Part shown: piece by piece, positions 5,808 to 7,427 of the stretch
Layout of the letters: each line of letters starts with the position of its first letter
How positions within the stretch are numbered: the stretch's first letter is position 1
DNA from: Clostridiales bacterium UBA6468
Lineage (GTDB): Bacteria; Bacillota; Clostridia; Oscillospirales; Oscillospiraceae
Direction: 5' to 3'
Assembly: GCA_002436765.1 (NCBI GenBank)
Contig: DJNI01000053.1
Location: forward strand, 1-7,427
Length of the DNA: 7,427 nucleotides
The notes under the pieces: model-generated
Databases searched by the model: none
What the model saw: the letters and a program-made list of their open reading frames with translations, nothing else
Told to the model about the DNA's origin: nothing
Program-made: the position numbers and the translations under genes

Positions 5808-7223
5808 TTAGCTGCCAAGCGTCAGTTCGTTGACCGCCTCGATCAGATCGACTGTCTGGCTTCTGGACACAAGAGCAACGGCTTTTCCATCGACCGTCGC
5901 AATGCAGTTCGTACCGTCAAGGCGGTAGAGCGTCAGCGTGAAGGTCGGGAAGTCCTCGTTATCCAGATGCACCGTCATGGAAATTTCCTCCTGTCCGGTG
6001 GGTGTTTCATCCGTGAAGCCGGATGCCGAGATCGCACGGAGTGCAGTTTTGAGATCATAGACATCAAATTCTTTGCCGTTGTATGTCCAGGTTCCCTCGG
6101 CGTCCTCGCCGTCCTTGTCCTCCGGCGGGTTATAGGTGAAGGTATAGTTCTCACCGCTCAGGGCAACGTCAATACTCGTCACCGTATCAAAGTCCGCCGT
6201 GAAGAGCTTCTGGTGGCGCAGCACGTCATAGGAAACATCCGTCAGCGCGTCAAATTCCGACTGTGTGATCTGATAGACAATCTGTGACTCGCCAACGCGG
6301 GCATAGCACGTCACATCGGGAAGCTCATCTTCCTCATTTGCCAGCGCTTCTTCATACGCTGCCAGCTCCTCCGGATTCTGCGACAGATGCAGAACCAGCG
6401 TCCCGGCATCCGTTTTCTTTCCGTCCTCGTCAGAGCTGCTGTATTCGAGCGCGACAGTCAGTTCAGGGTCATCCAGTCCGAAGGTCGTAAGCTCCTCGTC
6501 GGTCACATTGTAGCTGACATAGTTGGTCAGGCTCAGAGACTGAATCGCGCTCAGAAGGGTATCCACATTGTCCGTATCCAACGGCTGGCCGTCTGTGAAG
6601 TAAATATCGTCCGCACAGATGCTCTTGCCGTCCTCGTCACGGAGGATCGTGTAGTTTTCACTGCCGGAGAACTCGATCTGCTCTGCGGTATCAAATTCCG
6701 GAATGGTATCGTCCAGAATCATATCCCGTAGAACTGCGTCAAATTCATCCAGTGGGTCATGGCTGACAAGATATGCCTTGCCGTCACCGATGGAGACATA
6801 CCGCTGCTCGTCCATTTTGCTGAAGTCGCCAAGCTCAACGGTATAGCTTTCCTCGCCAGCGGTAATACGGATCGTGCAGATTGGCTCGTCAAGGCCGTAC
6901 TGCGCGTAGTCTTCTACATCGTCAATGGCAAACGCAGCCGCAAAGGATGTAAACTGTTCCAGCAGGTTATTGATCTTTTCCTCATCCACGGGGAAAGCGT
7001 TATCATCGTCGTAGACCCACGTTTCGTCTTTGGTAAAGGAGAATGTTCCGCTTTCATTCGTCCACGAAAGGGCGGTGACGCTGTCCGTGGGGATTTCCAG
7101 TATTACTTCACCGCTGTTTTTGATCTGCTCTTTTTTCTCCTCGTAGTGGCTGATGGCAAATGCGGTGATGCAGACCGCAAGCAGCACGCCCAGCAGCACA
7201 TATAGCTTAGTGGCTTTACGCAT
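5808..7223 (-). CDS. Membrane-anchored DUF4340 protein, ABC-transporter associated
   Basis: A 471-residue, strongly acidic protein with one N-terminal hydrophobic anchor (about residues 6-24, LYVLLGVLLAVCITAFAIS) preceded by basic residues; the rest should face outside the membrane. It matches the DUF4340 style: blocks such as WVYDDDNAFPVDEEKINNLL, YGLDEPICTIRI, VELGD and YLVSHDPLDEF. The block order recurs: residues about 46-168, 179-336 and 346-468 each contain a beta-rich opening, a helix of the KINNLLEQ/NVDTLLSAIQ/DLKTALRAI type, a GLDEP-like turn or its remnant, and a closing strand plus helix. In clostridia such genes usually follow a GldG-like gene at the end of an ABC-2 transporter operon, as here. 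The exact function is unknown. The ATG at 7221-7223 has AGGAGG about 10 nt upstream and overlaps the preceding stop by 8 nt; the TTG at 7244 is less likely. It is last in its operon, before a strong terminator. Confidence 0.85.
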   Translation of the reverse strand: MRKATKLYVLLGVLLAVCITAFAISHYEEKKEQIKNSGEVILEIPTDSVTALSWTNESGTFSFTKDETWVYDDDNAFPVDEEKINNLLEQFTSFAAAFAIDDVEDYAQYGLDEPICTIRITAGEESYTVELGDFSKMDEQRYVSIGDGKAYLVSHDPLDEFDAVLRDMILDDTIPEFDTAEQIEFSGSENYTILRDEDGKSICADDIYFTDGQPLDTDNVDTLLSAIQSLSLTNYVSYNVTDEELTTFGLDDPELTVALEYSSSDEDGKKTDAGTLVLHLSQNPEELAAYEEALANEEDELPDVTCYARVGESQIVYQITQSEFDALTDVSYDVLRHQKLFTADFDTVTSIDVALSGENYTFTYNPPEDKDGEDAEGTWTYNGKEFDVYDLKTALRAISASGFTDETPTGQEEISMTVHLDNEDFPTFTLTLYRLDGTNCIATVDGKAVALVSRSQTVDLIEAVNELTLGS

Positions 7224-7427
7224 GACGCTTTTTCCTCCTGTCAATTACGGTGATGACGCCGTACAGCACGAAGGCTGCCGGAATGATACCGATCATCCAC
7301 GATTTCAGCATCGAAGCCGACGATTCGGAGATCGTCAGGTAGTTATAGCTCAGGCTCTTGCTGCGGATGGATACCGCCTCCCGTTCGCCCATCAGGGAGG
7401 ATAGAGCGTTCATGGCAAGGTCAAGGT
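7216..7427 (-). CDS. GldG-like ABC-transporter auxiliary protein, C-terminal end only
   Basis: Only the last 69 residues are inside the window; the gene continues off the right edge. The visible part contains ALSSLMGEREAVSIRSKSLS, then SYNYLTISES, one transmembrane helix (about WMIGIIPAAFVLYGVITVI) and a basic tail RRKKRHA. A short extracytoplasmic end leading into a final helix with a positive-inside tail is how GldG/ABC_transp_aux proteins of ABC-2 systems end, and the next gene is DUF4340, its usual partner. The stop codon lies inside the start of that gene (shared ATGCGTAA), so the two are translated together. The ATPase and permease genes would be expected further right. The call rests on a short C-terminus plus context. 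Confidence 0.72.
   Translation of the reverse strand, partial: LDLAMNALSSLMGEREAVSIRSKSLSYNYLTISESSASMLKSWMIGIIPAAFVLYGVITVIDRRKKRHA

Noticed and set aside
5633..5818. A 61-codon minus-strand frame with one hydrophobic part
   Set aside because: It runs straight through the strong intrinsic terminator at 5742-5774 and overlaps the stop of the DUF4340 gene; no ribosome site of its own apart from the end of that gene.
1..7427. CRISPR array, phage, toxin-antitoxin, tRNA or defence genes
   Set aside because: I looked for spaced repeats, tRNA cloverleaf ends and typical protein motifs and saw none; the coding content is metabolic and transport related.

Overview
The window looks like chromosomal DNA from a fermentative, anaerobic Gram-positive gut bacterium of the class Clostridia, possibly Oscillospiraceae-like. 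The grounds are strong AGGAGG-type ribosome sites, tightly packed genes, a short-chain-dehydrogenase type of fructuronate reductase, and a GldG-like/DUF4340 gene pair. No rRNA or marker gene is present, so the taxonomy is inference.

Positions 1-4274, minus strand: a D-glucuronate catabolic operon transcribed uxuA - uxaC - uxuB - kdgA - kdgK, with kdgK cut by the left edge. Gaps are 10, 16 and 18 nt, and kdgA and kdgK overlap by 13 nt. The encoded pathway is complete. UxaC isomerises D-glucuronate to D-fructuronate, UxuB reduces it to D-mannonate, UxuA dehydrates that to 2-keto-3-deoxygluconate (KDG), KdgK phosphorylates KDG to KDPG, and KdgA splits KDPG into pyruvate and glyceraldehyde-3-phosphate. 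No transporter or beta-glucuronidase gene lies in the window.

Positions 4275-4395: a compact divergent control region. It holds a near-consensus promoter for the regulator, a weaker activator-dependent-looking promoter for the operon, and a pair of 9-bp direct repeats 21 bp apart that sit where they could affect both.

Positions 4396-5247, plus strand: a cupin-HTH AraC-family regulator, by position the likely sugar-responsive activator of the operon.

Positions 5248-5807: 560 bp with no convincing gene. It contains a small hairpin, a long start-less open frame, a 92-bp inverted-repeat element with nearly perfect 21-bp arms, and a strong intrinsic terminator belonging to the genes on the right.

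Positions 5808-7427, minus strand: the end of a second, unrelated operon. A membrane-anchored acidic DUF4340 protein, which appears to contain three repeats of its domain, follows with an 8-nt overlap the C-terminal end of a GldG-like ABC-transporter auxiliary protein that continues off the right edge.

I see no phage, CRISPR, defence or RNA genes. The most interesting items are the AraC-type control of the glucuronate operon, the paired-repeat operator, the 92-bp inverted-repeat element and the internal triplication of the DUF4340 protein.
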